This document shows, in pieces, positions 17,887-27,479 of a stretch of DNA of 64,000 bases. The notes under the pieces are model-generated. The model worked only from the letters and a program-made list of their open reading frames with translations, was not told the DNA's origin and did no database searches. The stretch is from NCBI GenBank assembly GCA_045561055.1, contig JBJKYL010000018.1, positions 22,123 to 86,122 of the forward strand, read 5' to 3'. The stretch's first letter is position 1. Every line of letters begins with the position of its first letter. Origin of the DNA: SMWC01 sp045561055. Its GTDB lineage: Bacteria > Pseudomonadota > Gammaproteobacteria > Steroidobacterales > Rariloculaceae. Position numbers and translations under genes: made by a program.

Positions 17887-19449
17887 TCAATGCCGGAAGT
17901 GACGCATTCCGGTCAGAACCATTGCAATGTTGTGTTCGTCAGCGGCCCCGATGACCTCGTCGTCACGTATCGAACCGCCAGGCTGGATAACAGCGCTGAT
18001 ACCGTATTTAGCCGCTATGTCTAGCCCGTCCCGGAAAGGGAAGAATGCATCCGAAGCCATTACTGCGTTGCGGATATCTAGATCCTCGTCAGCAGCTTTC
18101 ACGGCAGCGATGCGCGAACTATCAACGCGACTCATCTGTCCCGCACCGATTCCGAGCGTCCTACCATCGCGTGCGTAGATGATTGCGTTTGATTTCACAA
18201 ATTTCGCGACAGTCCAAGCGAAATGCAGGTCCGTAAGCTCAGATACGGAAGGCTTTCGCCTCGTCACGACTCTTAGTTCGGCGTCATTCAGATCACTCGT
18301 ATCGGCATCCTGAAGAAGGAGCCCTCCTTCTATTGAACGCAGATTCGGAAACTGACTTGAAATGCTTGCTTTCTCCAAAAGATCAGCAACCTCGAGTACC
18401 CGTATATTTTTCTTCTTTTCAAAACACTGCCTTGTTTCAGCGCTGAATTCGGGTGCGATGATGACCTCAACAAACTGCTGATTGAGAATTGCAGTAGCGG
18501 TGATGTTATCCAGCGGCCGATTGAATGCGATGATGCCGCCGAACGCCGATGTGCGGTCCGTGCTATACGCAGCCTTGTACGCGGAGAGCGGGTCTGGTGC
18601 GACGGCGATTCCACAGGGATTGGCGTGTTTTACTATGACACAGGCGCTTTCAGAGAATGCCTTGACACATTGGAGAGCCGTATCAGCATCTGCGACGTTG
18701 TTGAATGACAGGGGTTTCCCCTGTAGTTGTACAGCACTTACTATTGTGCCGGCCGTATTGCCAGAGGCGCGATAATAGGCTGCGGACTGATGGGGATTTT
18801 CACCATAGCGAAGTTTCGAGATGCGGTGCCACCCAAGAGTAAGGGACTCGGGGAATTTGTCGGTAGGATTTGCTTGCTTTCTTAGATACTGGCTGACAGT
18901 AGCATCGTATCGAGCCGTGTGTGTGAAAACGGTTACGGCTAGTTGCGCTTTCATCTCGGCGGAAGGTTCGCCTTCTCGATAGGCATCCACGACATTGTCG
19001 TAGTCGGCTGGATTGACAACGACAGTCAGTCGTGCGTGATTCTTTGCAGCGGCTCTTAGCATAGCCGGCCCACCTATATCTATATTCTCGATCGCGTATT
19101 CGACAGTACAGCCTGCTTTAGTGATGATTTCTTCAAATGGGTAGAGGTTGACGACGAGCAGGTCTATAGACTTGATATTTTGTGCGGCTAGGACCGCGTC
19201 ATCTGTTCCCGCTCTCGCGAGAAGCCCAGCGTGAACCATCGGGTGTAAGGTCTTAACGCGTCCGTCCATGATTTCCGGAAAGCCTGTAACGTCGGCAACA
19301 TCGGTAACAGCTAGGCCGGCATCTCGAAGCGCTTTAGCCGTCCCACCGGTAGATATAAGTTCGAAGGAGAGGCCTATTAGATTGGTAGCGAGAGCTATGA
19401 GTCCTGTCTTGTCAGAGACGCTGATTAGAGCTCTACGATGTTGGCTCAT
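17887..19449 (-). CDS. purH: Bifunctional AICAR transformylase / IMP cyclohydrolase
   Basis: Performs the last two steps of IMP synthesis. 520 residues. The N-terminal MGS-like cyclohydrolase domain includes ISVSDKTGL, STGGTAKAL and DGRVKTLHP. The C-terminal transformylase domain includes VIVKHANPCG, RTSAFGGIIAFNR and IGAGQMSRVDSSR. The ATG overlaps the fis TGA stop as ATGA, so it is translationally coupled to the fis mRNA. Confidence 0.97.
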   Translation of the reverse strand: MSQHRRALISVSDKTGLIALATNLIGLSFELISTGGTAKALRDAGLAVTDVADVTGFPEIMDGRVKTLHPMVHAGLLARAGTDDAVLAAQNIKSIDLLVVNLYPFEEIITKAGCTVEYAIENIDIGGPAMLRAAAKNHARLTVVVNPADYDNVVDAYREGEPSAEMKAQLAVTVFTHTARYDATVSQYLRKQANPTDKFPESLTLGWHRISKLRYGENPHQSAAYYRASGNTAGTIVSAVQLQGKPLSFNNVADADTALQCVKAFSESACVIVKHANPCGIAVAPDPLSAYKAAYSTDRTSAFGGIIAFNRPLDNITATAILNQQFVEVIIAPEFSAETRQCFEKKKNIRVLEVADLLEKASISSQFPNLRSIEGGLLLQDADTSDLNDAELRVVTRRKPSVSELTDLHFAWTVAKFVKSNAIIYARDGRTLGIGAGQMSRVDSSRIAAVKAADEDLDIRNAVMASDAFFPFRDGLDIAAKYGISAVIQPGGSIRDDEVIGAADEHNIAMVLTGMRHFRH

Positions 19450-19760
19450 CTACCTAAAAGCTTATAGTTTTTTAGCTTCTTACGCAGGGTGCCCCGATTA
19501 ATCCCCAGGATCTCGGCGGCCTCGCTCTGGTTCCCCCCCACATACTCCATAATAGTCCGAAAGAGAGGTTTCTCAACCTCTGTTAGCACGAGTTGATAGA
19601 GGGCTGCCGGTTTGTGGCCATTGAGCGCGGACAGATAACTCCGCAGGGCTTCGTCGGTAAGTTCGCTAAGCGGCTTGTTTCGGACCCCCATAGCCGGGGA
19701 AGCTACGGTCGGACAGAGATTTTTCTTATGATTTTTTTTTCTGTTAGTCGTTGTCGGCAC
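19446..19760 (-). CDS. fis: DNA-binding protein Fis
   Basis: Nucleoid protein and growth-phase transcription activator (rRNA operons, recombination sites). The C-terminal half carries the Fis signature: helix B region (YQLVLTEVEKPLFRTIMEYVGGNQSEA in part) and the helix-turn-helix AAEILGINRGTLRKKLKNY. The frame extends to a GTG at 19784, but the GTG at 19760 has GGGAGAG at good spacing and gives 104 residues, close to E. coli's 98. It starts inside the 3' end of dusB (17-bp overlap) and its stop overlaps purH. The dusB-fis pairing is the conserved gammaproteobacterial order. Confidence 0.94.
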   Translation of the reverse strand: MPTTTNRKKNHKKNLCPTVASPAMGVRNKPLSELTDEALRSYLSALNGHKPAALYQLVLTEVEKPLFRTIMEYVGGNQSEAAEILGINRGTLRKKLKNYKLLGR

Positions 19761-20769
19761 CGCGTTCTCTCCCGGAACGCACACGGTCAGCCGAGACTGA
19801 CCGTGAAATTCGAATACAAAATTCTCGTGTAAGTTCGAGTTGTTCTCGAGCAGTCTCGACTCGCACTACCTGATCGCGAAAGGAATCTTTTCTACCCTGA
19901 TATTGCGCATACCAGGATAAATGTTTTCGTCCTATGCGAACCCCTGTCGATTCTCCGTAAAAAGAATAAAGACTATCAAGGTGATTTAGAATGATATCAT
20001 GGACCGACGGTAATGGAAGGGTTGCATGATCTCTCTGTTTTGTTGATAGAAAATTTTTTACTTCGCTAAAGATCCACGGTCGACCGCATGCTCCCCGTCC
20101 GATCATGATGCCATCGGCACGTGTGTAGCGGAGCACTTCTCTCGCCTTCTGTGGCGAGTCTATATCTCCGTTTGCTAAAACGGGAATTTTAACCGTTGCT
20201 TTGATATCGCGAATGGTGTCGTACTCAGCTTGTCCTTTGAATCTACATTTTCGGGTTCGTCCGTGGACGGTTAGTGCAGCGATGCCGCAACTCTCTGCTA
20301 TACGCGCAATTTGAATCCCGTTACGCGACGCTGGGCACCAGCCAGTCCTGATTTTCAAAGTTACTGGCACGTTCACACGTTGAACCACATGTTCGAGGAT
20401 GCTACGCACTAGATCAGGGTCCTTCAGAAGGTAAGATCCCGCCAGGCGCCGACAAATTTTTTTCGCCGGGCATCCCATATTGATGTCGATAATATTAGCG
20501 CCGAGGTCTTGCGCGCGCTGAGCCGCATCCGCAATCATATCTGCGTCGTAGCCCGCGATCTGAATTATGCGTGGAGTGATGTCATCCCATGATCTTAGGC
20601 GTCTTCTAGATTTTTCGCTCGTCCATAGTTCAACGTTCGAGGTAATCATCTCGCTGGGGGTTAAATCTGCACCAAGGTTCGCACAGAGTCGCCGAAACGG
20701 TGCGTCCGCAACTCCAGCCATCGGTGCGAGCGCGATTGGCTTTGTAAATTCGAATTCGCCGATTTTCAT
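19744..20769 (-). CDS. dusB: tRNA-dihydrouridine synthase B
   Basis: FMN enzyme that reduces specific uridines in tRNA. 341 residues. A TIM-barrel with the opening FTKPIALAPMAGVADAPFR, the catalytic cysteine C100 in DINMGCPAKKI, and FMN phosphate-binding GADGIMIGRGACGRPWIF. The C-terminal helical tRNA-binding domain is present. It is coupled to fis, as in most gammaproteobacteria. A 193-bp gap separates it from prmA, so it may have its own promoter. Confidence 0.95.
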   Translation of the reverse strand: MKIGEFEFTKPIALAPMAGVADAPFRRLCANLGADLTPSEMITSNVELWTSEKSRRRLRSWDDITPRIIQIAGYDADMIADAAQRAQDLGANIIDINMGCPAKKICRRLAGSYLLKDPDLVRSILEHVVQRVNVPVTLKIRTGWCPASRNGIQIARIAESCGIAALTVHGRTRKCRFKGQAEYDTIRDIKATVKIPVLANGDIDSPQKAREVLRYTRADGIMIGRGACGRPWIFSEVKNFLSTKQRDHATLPLPSVHDIILNHLDSLYSFYGESTGVRIGRKHLSWYAQYQGRKDSFRDQVVRVETAREQLELTREFCIRISRSVSADRVRSGRERGADND

Positions 20770-20962
20770 CTATCGCAGTGTAGAGTTACGCGGATATGCT
20801 GCTAGGAGCGCCATATCTAATTTTGTCATCCGTTTTGGTAAAAGCACGACCGTTATTCGAAGTAGCGATTGATAGCCTGTAAATAGCACAAGCGTAGTCT
20901 GAGCATTCATTCTATGGGATAGACTGTCCAGTCGCTCTTATTTGTGTTCTCTCGAGTCTCAT

Positions 20963-21835
20963 TCATATGCGTGGAGCTACAAGGCAGGCCCAGTCTTTAC
21001 GACGTTGTTGAATAAAGGGCCCGAAGTTACTAGCGTACGCTTGTTGCACCGCGTCGCTTTGCCCCGACAATATACCGCTAAGCACGATGTAACCACCCGG
21101 TACGACGAGATCGCTAAATCTTGCGGCCAGTCCCCTTAGGGGTTGGGCTAGAATATTTGCGATGATGATATCAACTTCAATAGCGGGTAATTCGTCTGGT
21201 GTGCCGAGCCATAGCTTATCCGCCATACCATTCAACTTAGCGTTTTCGCGCGTGGCTAAGATGGCCTGACGATCGATATCGACGGCCCAAGCTGATTCCG
21301 CGCCAAGGCTTAGTGCTGTGATCGCAAGTACGCCCGAGCCGCAGCCATAGTCTAGTACCCGCGCTCCCGGTCGGACGTTACTGTCCAGCCATTCAAGGCA
21401 AAGCGATGTCGTAGGATGACTGCCAGTACCGAAAGCGAGCCCTAGGTTCAACCTCACTGCGACGCGGTTGGGATCCTTCCATTCTTCGCTCGCAGCAACT
21501 ATCGCTAGATTCTTACCAATCTTCTGTGTGGCTGGATGTTTTGTCCATATCTCCTGCCATTCGGAGTCACTTAATTGTTCAATTCGAATGTTTGTGCTGT
21601 TATCGAGTGTGCTTGCGAGGATGTTGTGACCGGCAGCTGCAATTGACTTCGAACGGAACAATGCTTTGACGGTGATGTCGGGCCAGAGCGGAGCGGTTCC
21701 CGGTTCCGGTTCTACTATGTCTGTATGTGCGGCATCGCGGATTGAGAAAGCTTCCGCACCCGCTAGTTTCAGTAATGTTTCAGTTCTCGGTAAATTCTCC
21801 GCTCGCAGAGCTATTTTTAGTTGATACCAGGACAT
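20963..21835 (-). CDS. prmA: Ribosomal protein L11 methyltransferase
   Basis: Trimethylates several amino groups of ribosomal protein L11. 290 residues. An N-terminal substrate-recognition domain (MSWYQLKI onward) precedes a class I SAM domain with LDYGCGSGVLAI (motif I), the GTGSHPTT loop before it, and the NILAQPL motif. It lies 6 bp after accC and upstream of dusB, the usual order. Confidence 0.95.
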   Translation of the reverse strand: MSWYQLKIALRAENLPRTETLLKLAGAEAFSIRDAAHTDIVEPEPGTAPLWPDITVKALFRSKSIAAAGHNILASTLDNSTNIRIEQLSDSEWQEIWTKHPATQKIGKNLAIVAASEEWKDPNRVAVRLNLGLAFGTGSHPTTSLCLEWLDSNVRPGARVLDYGCGSGVLAITALSLGAESAWAVDIDRQAILATRENAKLNGMADKLWLGTPDELPAIEVDIIIANILAQPLRGLAARFSDLVVPGGYIVLSGILSGQSDAVQQAYASNFGPFIQQRRKDWACLVAPRI

Positions 21836-21841
21836 AAAACG

Positions 21842-23185
21842 CTAAGTTAGTTTGAGGCGTTTTTCTAGATAGCTGATATCCGTTCCTCCCTTCTTGAATG
21901 CGGAATGCTGAAAGATTTCTTGATGAAGAGGAATGTTCGTGCGTATGCCTTCGATGACAACCTCGTTGAGAGCCGACTTCATTCGCGCAATCGCCGATTG
22001 ACGCGTCTCTCCATGGGCGATAAGTTTGCCGATTAGAGAATCGTAGTGTGGCGGAACGGAATAACCGCTGTAGATATGGCTATCTACCCGAATACCGGGT
22101 CCGCCCGGTGGATGCCACCGGTTAACTGGTCCCGGAGACGGCATAAAAGTCTTGGGGTCTTCGGCGTTGATTCTGCATTCAATAGCATGTCCCGACCACC
22201 TAATCTCGTCTTGTTTCCATGGTAATGGGTCTCCGGCGGCTATCAGCAACTGAGCTTTTACAATGTCGAGCCCTGTAGTCATCTCCGTAACAGGGTGCTC
22301 AACCTGTACGCGCGTGTTCATCTCGATGAAAAAGAACTCGCCCTCCTGATAGAGAAATTCGAACGTTCCCGCCCCTAGGTAGCCGATATTGCGACATGCC
22401 TCTGCGCAACGTTCACCCATCTTCGCGCGAATCTCAGCTGAAATACCCGGCGCTGGTGCCTCCTCGATGATTTTTTGATGTCGGCGTTGCATTGAGCAAT
22501 CTCGTTCACCGAGATGGATGGCATTGCCGTGGCTATCGGCGAGCACCTGAAATTCTATGTGTCTCGGGCGCTCTAGGAATTTTTCCATATATATTTGGTC
22601 ATTACCGAAGGCTGCTAGGGCTTCGCTTTTAGTGAGAGATATTGAATTAAGGAGAGAAGCTTCGCTATGAACGATCCGCATCCCGCGTCCACCTCCGCCA
22701 CCGGATGCTTTAATAATGACTGGATAGCCTATCTTTTGTGCTAGACGCGAATTTTCCTCATCGTTCTCCGACAATGGTCCGTCTGAGCCTGGTACGCAGG
22801 GAACTCCGGCTTTTTTCATTGCGCGAATCGCGGAAACCTTATCTCCCATGAGTTGCATGGTTTTGGCATCCGGTCCGATAAAAATAAAACCGCTTTCCTG
22901 TACCTGTTCTGCGAAGTTCGCGTTCTCGGACAAAAATCCATAACCTGGATGAATAGCAACAGCATCAGTTACTTCAGCGGCCGCGATGATAGCCGGTATA
23001 TTCAGGTAGCTTTGAGAGGAGGGTGGCGGGCCGATACATACCGTTTCGTCCGCCAGTAACACGTGTTTGAGGTTGGCGTCGACAGACGAGTATGCGGCGA
23101 CTGTCTTTATGCCGAGCTCTTGGCAAGCACGAAGGACGCGAAGGGCAATTTCCCCGCGGTTGGCAATCAGAACCTTATCCAGCAT
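21842..23185 (-). CDS. accC: Acetyl-CoA carboxylase, biotin carboxylase subunit
   Basis: Carboxylates the biotin on AccB with bicarbonate and ATP, the first step of fatty acid synthesis. From the ATG at 23185 it begins MLDKVLIANRGEIALRVLRA, the invariant family start, giving 447 residues. An in-frame extension to 23230 would add 15 residues not seen in the family. ATP-grasp glycine loop (KASGGGGGRGMRIV) and the metal/active-site segment EMNTRVQVEHPVTE are intact. It overlaps the end of accB by 11 bp. Confidence 0.97.
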   Translation of the reverse strand: MLDKVLIANRGEIALRVLRACQELGIKTVAAYSSVDANLKHVLLADETVCIGPPPSSQSYLNIPAIIAAAEVTDAVAIHPGYGFLSENANFAEQVQESGFIFIGPDAKTMQLMGDKVSAIRAMKKAGVPCVPGSDGPLSENDEENSRLAQKIGYPVIIKASGGGGGRGMRIVHSEASLLNSISLTKSEALAAFGNDQIYMEKFLERPRHIEFQVLADSHGNAIHLGERDCSMQRRHQKIIEEAPAPGISAEIRAKMGERCAEACRNIGYLGAGTFEFLYQEGEFFFIEMNTRVQVEHPVTEMTTGLDIVKAQLLIAAGDPLPWKQDEIRWSGHAIECRINAEDPKTFMPSPGPVNRWHPPGGPGIRVDSHIYSGYSVPPHYDSLIGKLIAHGETRQSAIARMKSALNEVVIEGIRTNIPLHQEIFQHSAFKKGGTDISYLEKRLKLT

Positions 23186-23639
23186 CAAAAGGCTGATTTT
23201 CGATGATGAACAAAGTCTGGTCAAACTCAACAGGCGTACCGTTTTCGGCTAGGATACTTACGATTGTTCCGGCGACCTCTGATTCGATCTGATTCATCAT
23301 TTTCATTGCCTCGATGATGCATAGTGTGTCCCCGATCGAAACTACGGTACCTATCTCTACGAACGGTTTAGCTGTTGGTGCAGGGCCGGAATAGAACGTT
23401 CCGACCATCGGTGCAGTTACTTCATGGCCGTTGCGCTTAGGTTTGGGAGTCGGGGTTTCCGTCGCGACCTGGTTAGGTGTAGCAGTAGACGCAATCGGTG
23501 CTGGTGCTGCGACTGTGACAGGCGTTTCGCGAGAGTAACGACTGATTCGTACTGAATCCTCGCCCTCGGATATCTCAATTTCCGCGATGCCGGATTCTTC
23601 AAGCAATTCGATCAGCTTTTTGACCTTTCTGATATCCAC
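23175..23639 (-). CDS. accB: Acetyl-CoA carboxylase, biotin carboxyl carrier protein
   Basis: 154 residues in three parts: an N-terminal helix pair (DIRKVKKLIELLEESGIAE), a proline/alanine/threonine-rich flexible linker (about 40-70), and a biotinyl domain. The biotin-accepting lysine is K113 in the EAMKMMN motif. The C-terminal region ends with the typical DQTLFIIE. Followed with overlap by accC, its partner subunit. Confidence 0.97.
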   Translation of the reverse strand: MDIRKVKKLIELLEESGIAEIEISEGEDSVRISRYSRETPVTVAAPAPIASTATPNQVATETPTPKPKRNGHEVTAPMVGTFYSGPAPTAKPFVEIGTVVSIGDTLCIIEAMKMMNQIESEVAGTIVSILAENGTPVEFDQTLFIIENQPFDAG

Positions 23640-23686
23640 TTCTTATTCCTTATCGTGCGTCCACGAACTATTCATGTGAAGTGTTG

Positions 23687-24130
23687 TTAAGCCGCTCCGA
23701 GATAACGTTCGGCTGCGATCAATGCCAGTTCGTAACTCGTTATACCGAAGCCGGTTACAGTGCCGACAGCAATGTCCGAGAAGAAGGACTGTTGCCTAAA
23801 ATCTTCTCTCGCCGCTATGTTCGAAAGATGGATTTCGATGAAAGGCACTCCAACGGCAAGTAGAGCATCTCTTAAAACGATACTCGTATGGGTAAATGCG
23901 GCCGGGTTGAAAAGTATAAAGTCAATATTCCGTTCGCTTGCGGTATGAATCTGTCGTAGCAACTCGTGTTCCGCATCACTTTGATAGCAAAGGAGTTTAT
24001 GCTGTCGTTCCTGGGCGAGTAGGTCCATCCGGGTCTCAATGTCGTCAAGGGTAACGCTGCCATAGATTTCCGGTTCACGCTGGCCTAGCAGATTGAGGTT
24101 GGGACCATTGATGAGTAGTAATTGTGCCAT
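23687..24130 (-). CDS. aroQ: Type II 3-dehydroquinate dehydratase
   Basis: Third step of the shikimate pathway. The ATG at 24130 gives the standard opening MAQLLLINGPNLNLLGQREP and a 147-residue dodecameric-type enzyme; an in-frame ATG at 24148 would add six residues. The active-site tyrosine and arginine lie in the GQREPEIYG segment, and the histidine in EIHLSNIAARE is the expected catalytic one. It heads the aroQ-accB-accC block, 47 bp before accB. Confidence 0.95.
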   Translation of the reverse strand: MAQLLLINGPNLNLLGQREPEIYGSVTLDDIETRMDLLAQERQHKLLCYQSDAEHELLRQIHTASERNIDFILFNPAAFTHTSIVLRDALLAVGVPFIEIHLSNIAAREDFRQQSFFSDIAVGTVTGFGITSYELALIAAERYLGAA

Positions 24131-24210
24131 AGACGAAGATCGCAGCAAATAACGTCTATTTTATACCAATTTCGCCGAACTTAGCGACATTATTGTAATA
24201 AGCGGCTGGG

Positions 24211-24816
24211 TTATATGCGGTAGGCGAGACGGCCGCGGGCGTCGTCGAGATCGATAGTACCAGACGCTAGATCTTTGAGAACGCTCATAAGTTCGTCGAG
24301 GTCTCCAGCACGTAGCTCGCCGGTGTGGACTCCCAGGATTTGGCCTTCCGTATCGGTAAATACGCTGAAAGGTAGGCCGAAGAATTCAACCCCGAATGAT
24401 GCGGCGGCATCCATGGCGTCGGACTGGCCAATTAAGATTGGGTAGTTAACCCCCATATTATTTATAAACGCCTTTACGGAGTCGGCTTGATCAACAGCGA
24501 TACCGACAACCTGAAACGATAGGTTTTCATTATTCGTCTGGTACTCTGACAGTAGCGGGATTTCACGTAAACAGGGAGCGCACCACGTAGCCCAGAAATT
24601 TACGAGCAATGCCTTGTCCGGCCAGCTGAGGATAGATTGCTGCTCTCCATTTATATTCTCGAGCGAAAATTCTGGAAGTGTCTCCACGTATTTGATCGTA
24701 GCAGCGACCTCGGTCGTCTCCAGTGGGATCGTGACTAGGTCCAAGGCACGGTATCCGACATAGGTGAGAATAGCCGTGCTGCTAAGTAGTATCGTGACTA
24801 GTGCGGTGCGGGCCAT
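24211..24816 (-). CDS. TlpA/ResA-like membrane-anchored thioredoxin
   Basis: 201 residues with an N-terminal membrane anchor (about residues 5-24) and a periplasmic thioredoxin fold. Active site C79-A80-P81-C82 in NFWATWCAPCLREIP; cis-proline in FFGLPFSVF. Proteins of this class reduce disulfides in the periplasm, for example during cytochrome c maturation. It is 13 bp downstream of dsbD and on the same strand, so DsbD is the likely electron donor. The exact target is not determinable. Confidence 0.88.
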   Translation of the reverse strand: MARTALVTILLSSTAILTYVGYRALDLVTIPLETTEVAATIKYVETLPEFSLENINGEQQSILSWPDKALLVNFWATWCAPCLREIPLLSEYQTNNENLSFQVVGIAVDQADSVKAFINNMGVNYPILIGQSDAMDAAASFGVEFFGLPFSVFTDTEGQILGVHTGELRAGDLDELMSVLKDLASGTIDLDDARGRLAYRI

Positions 24817-24829
24817 ACAGGGTTACAGT

Positions 24830-27034
24830 TTATAGAGCAGCTAAGTTTTTGACATGAGCCGCGAACTCTTCGGCTTCCACATATCCGACGAGCTTGTAGG
24901 CAGGTTGTTCTTGGCCTGCCGCATCATAGAAAGCGATAGTTGGCGGACCAAAACTTCCAAAATATTTTAGAAGAGCCTTGTCGTCATCATCGTTTTCGGT
25001 AACGTCTGCCTGCATTAGCATGAAGGGTTCTAATGCGGCGATGACCTCGGGTTTTGGGAAAGTGTATTTCTCCAGTTCTTTGCAGGCCACGCACCACTCT
25101 GCGGTGAAATCGAACATGACCGGCATACCAGCGGTCCGTGCTTCCTCGAGTGCTATCTCCAATGCTGCTACCGACTCGATGGATTCAAATACGAGATTCC
25201 CAGTGTCGATATTCTGAGCGGACCCTGCCACGAAATTACTGCGCGGAATGGGCTTGAGCGGATCTTCTCCGCCGAGTGTCACGCCGATGAGCATTAGAGC
25301 GCCATAGATACACGCCATGACACCGAAGCCTTTCCCTAGCCGTTTCAATCCCGACGCAGCTGTAGGTATCGGTTCAAAGGCGCCGAGAAAAACGCCTGTC
25401 AGGAAAACGAGAAATGCCCATAGCAATAGCGTGATACTGCCTGGGAGAACTCGATCCATCATCCAGATGGCGAGTCCCAGCATCATCACACCGAAACTTG
25501 CTTTAACGGCGTTCATCCAGGCCCCTGCTTTGGGCAGTAGCTTGCCGGCCGAGGCCCCAACCAGTAATAGCGGAGAACCCATTCCTAGGCTCAGAGCAAA
25601 TAATGCACCCGCCCCCCGAACGACATCGCCGCTCTGGCCGATGACCGCCAACGTCGCTACGAGTGGCGGTGCGACACAGGTTGTGACAATCAGCGCTGAA
25701 AGCGCGCCCATGATGGCAGTTCCGACGAAGGTGCCGGTCTTCTGATTGTTCGCCATATTGGATAGACGTGTTTGAATAGCAGGTGGTATTTGGAGTTCGT
25801 AAATACCGAACATGCTCAACGCGAGGCCGACGAAGAGAGCCGCAAAGAGTGTCAGGAGCCAGGGTTCCTGGAACGTAGCTTGTAGTTGTGCGCCGAAAGA
25901 TGCGGCTATCGCCCCACCGATCGTGTACGTCATAGCCATCCCCATAACGTACGCGAGCGACAGAGCAAATCCACGACCGGCCGTGACCTTGTCACTCTGG
26001 CCAGCGATGATTCCAGAGAGGATCGGGACCATCGGTAACACGCAGGGCGTGAACGCTAGCAGAAGGCCGAGGCCGTAGAATGTGGCTAATACTAGCCACC
26101 AGGAATCGCTTAGTACTAAGGTCGCAAGGCGATCCTGCTCCGATACGAGTAGCGGCGTTTCCGCGATTTGGCCGGCGAACGTGCTCGAGGGAGGCAACAC
26201 CAACTCTGCTGTCTCTGTAATCACGGGATAGCAGATGCTATCGACTTTACATCCCTGGAAATTTGCTTCGATGATGACATTGACGGCGTCAGGCGAAGCC
26301 CTCGAGAATGGTAGCTGTACTTCTACATAGTCGTAGAAAATTTCTACATCACCGAAGTGCTCGTCGTAATGAGCTTCTCCTGACGGAATACGCGCAGGAC
26401 CGAGCTGAATAGGGCTATCTGTGCTAAAGGCGAATTTATCGCTATAGAGGTAGTAGCCGGGCTCTATCTGCCAGCCAAGTATAATTTCGTTAGAGCTATC
26501 AACACGATGGTTCATGATGAAGGCTTCTTCCGGCGCCAGAATTTCATCGGAACCATTGGAGAGAAACGTACTGAGAAACGATCCCCCATCACTGTTGTTG
26601 TTTGGTAGTGAGAGGGTGGTCCTCCATCGTTGCGGGGGATAGCACAAGCCGATATCGGCGCAACCCTGAGCGGTTAACTGAAAGTCCATCTCCGAGGCGG
26701 CCGCGGCACGTTGGTAGGGAATCGTGATCTGGAACTCGTCACGGTAAGTTTCGACTTCACCGAAAAACTCGTCTGTGTGCATATGGCCATTAGGTAGCCG
26801 CGGTGTACCCAGTTCGATGTTGTTTGTCTGACTCGAAAAACTGAATTTGTCTCGATAAAGGTAGTAACCGTCCTGAACCTTGAAATTCACTAAGAGGTTG
26901 TCATTTGAGGCCTCGATCGAGTAGGGGAAGGCTTGCTCCGGCGGCAGGACCTCCTGAGCAATAACCGCGGCACAGGTTACGAGCCATGCTACTAAGAGCA
27001 TCAGTTTTTCAGCTATGTTAGGTGTCCAGTGCAT
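24830..27034 (-). CDS. dsbD: Thiol:disulfide interchange protein DsbD with duplicated alpha domain
   Basis: Moves electrons from cytosolic thioredoxin across the inner membrane to periplasmic thiol proteins. 734 residues, against about 565 in E. coli. The extra length is a second N-terminal DsbD-alpha domain: copy 1 at about 28-145 (C125/C131, GYYLYRDKF, DIGLCYPP) and copy 2 at about 165-280 (C262/C268, GYYLYSDKF, DSICYP). Then eight or so membrane helices with C331 (AFTPCVLPM) and C453 (VTTCVAPPL), and a C-terminal thioredoxin-like gamma domain with C648-V-A-C651. All redox cysteine pairs are present. Lies in the cutA-dsbD-tlpA run. Confidence 0.95.
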   Translation of the reverse strand: MHWTPNIAEKLMLLVAWLVTCAAVIAQEVLPPEQAFPYSIEASNDNLLVNFKVQDGYYLYRDKFSFSSQTNNIELGTPRLPNGHMHTDEFFGEVETYRDEFQITIPYQRAAAASEMDFQLTAQGCADIGLCYPPQRWRTTLSLPNNNSDGGSFLSTFLSNGSDEILAPEEAFIMNHRVDSSNEIILGWQIEPGYYLYSDKFAFSTDSPIQLGPARIPSGEAHYDEHFGDVEIFYDYVEVQLPFSRASPDAVNVIIEANFQGCKVDSICYPVITETAELVLPPSSTFAGQIAETPLLVSEQDRLATLVLSDSWWLVLATFYGLGLLLAFTPCVLPMVPILSGIIAGQSDKVTAGRGFALSLAYVMGMAMTYTIGGAIAASFGAQLQATFQEPWLLTLFAALFVGLALSMFGIYELQIPPAIQTRLSNMANNQKTGTFVGTAIMGALSALIVTTCVAPPLVATLAVIGQSGDVVRGAGALFALSLGMGSPLLLVGASAGKLLPKAGAWMNAVKASFGVMMLGLAIWMMDRVLPGSITLLLWAFLVFLTGVFLGAFEPIPTAASGLKRLGKGFGVMACIYGALMLIGVTLGGEDPLKPIPRSNFVAGSAQNIDTGNLVFESIESVAALEIALEEARTAGMPVMFDFTAEWCVACKELEKYTFPKPEVIAALEPFMLMQADVTENDDDDKALLKYFGSFGPPTIAFYDAAGQEQPAYKLVGYVEAEEFAAHVKNLAAL

Positions 27035-27037
27035 ATA

Positions 27038-27406
27038 TCATTCTCTTGAACTGACCGCTGCCTTTAGCCATTTCATATAATCTGCTGAGCCGCCTTGAAC
27101 GGGGACAGCAATAACCTCTGGTAGTTCATAGCTTGTAAGTTGCAGAATCATTTTCTCAAGGGCCTGGTAACAGTCCGAAGTCGTTTTTACGAGGACGAGA
27201 ATCTCCTCATCTTGCTGAATTTTCGATTTCCAGCGGTAGGTTGATACTATACTTTCCATTCTACACACACACGCTGCGAGGCGCTCTTCGACCAAGGTGT
27301 CTGCCAGTCTGGCTGCCTCCTTGGCATTGCTACACGTCGTTAATACTAACAGGGCTTCCGATTTCACGAGGGGGAGGTTTGGAGCGTCTAAGATATTGAC
27401 AAGCAT
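27038..27406 (-). CDS. cutA: CutA1 divalent-cation tolerance protein
   Basis: 122 residues, a small ferredoxin-like fold that forms stable trimers. Family motifs LTTCSNAKEAARLADTLVEERLAACV, the YRWKSKI strand and YELPEVIAVPV are visible. Linked in E. coli to copper tolerance, though the true role is unsettled. The start may be internal: the first ~15 residues are not conserved in the family. It precedes dsbD by 3 bp and is divergent from groES, as in E. coli. Confidence 0.93.
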   Translation of the reverse strand: MLVNILDAPNLPLVKSEALLVLTTCSNAKEAARLADTLVEERLAACVCRMESIVSTYRWKSKIQQDEEILVLVKTTSDCYQALEKMILQLTSYELPEVIAVPVQGGSADYMKWLKAAVSSRE

Positions 27407-27450
27407 AATCGTATTAGGGACCGATTGTCATGGATGATTTGTCATCGCCC

Positions 27451-27479
27451 CTTGAAATCTGTCAATCCATCCATATTAT
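27451..27479 (+). promoter_or_regulatory. groESL promoter, sigma-70 and sigma-32-like elements superimposed
   Basis: TTGAAA (27452-27457), a 16-bp spacer and TATTAT (27474-27479) form a sigma-70 promoter. The same DNA reads CTTGAAA (27451-27457), an 11-bp spacer and ATCCATAT (27469-27476). That is 6 of 8 to the sigma-32 -10 consensus CCCCATNT. Transcription would start at or inside the adjoining CIRCE operator. Confidence 0.6.
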
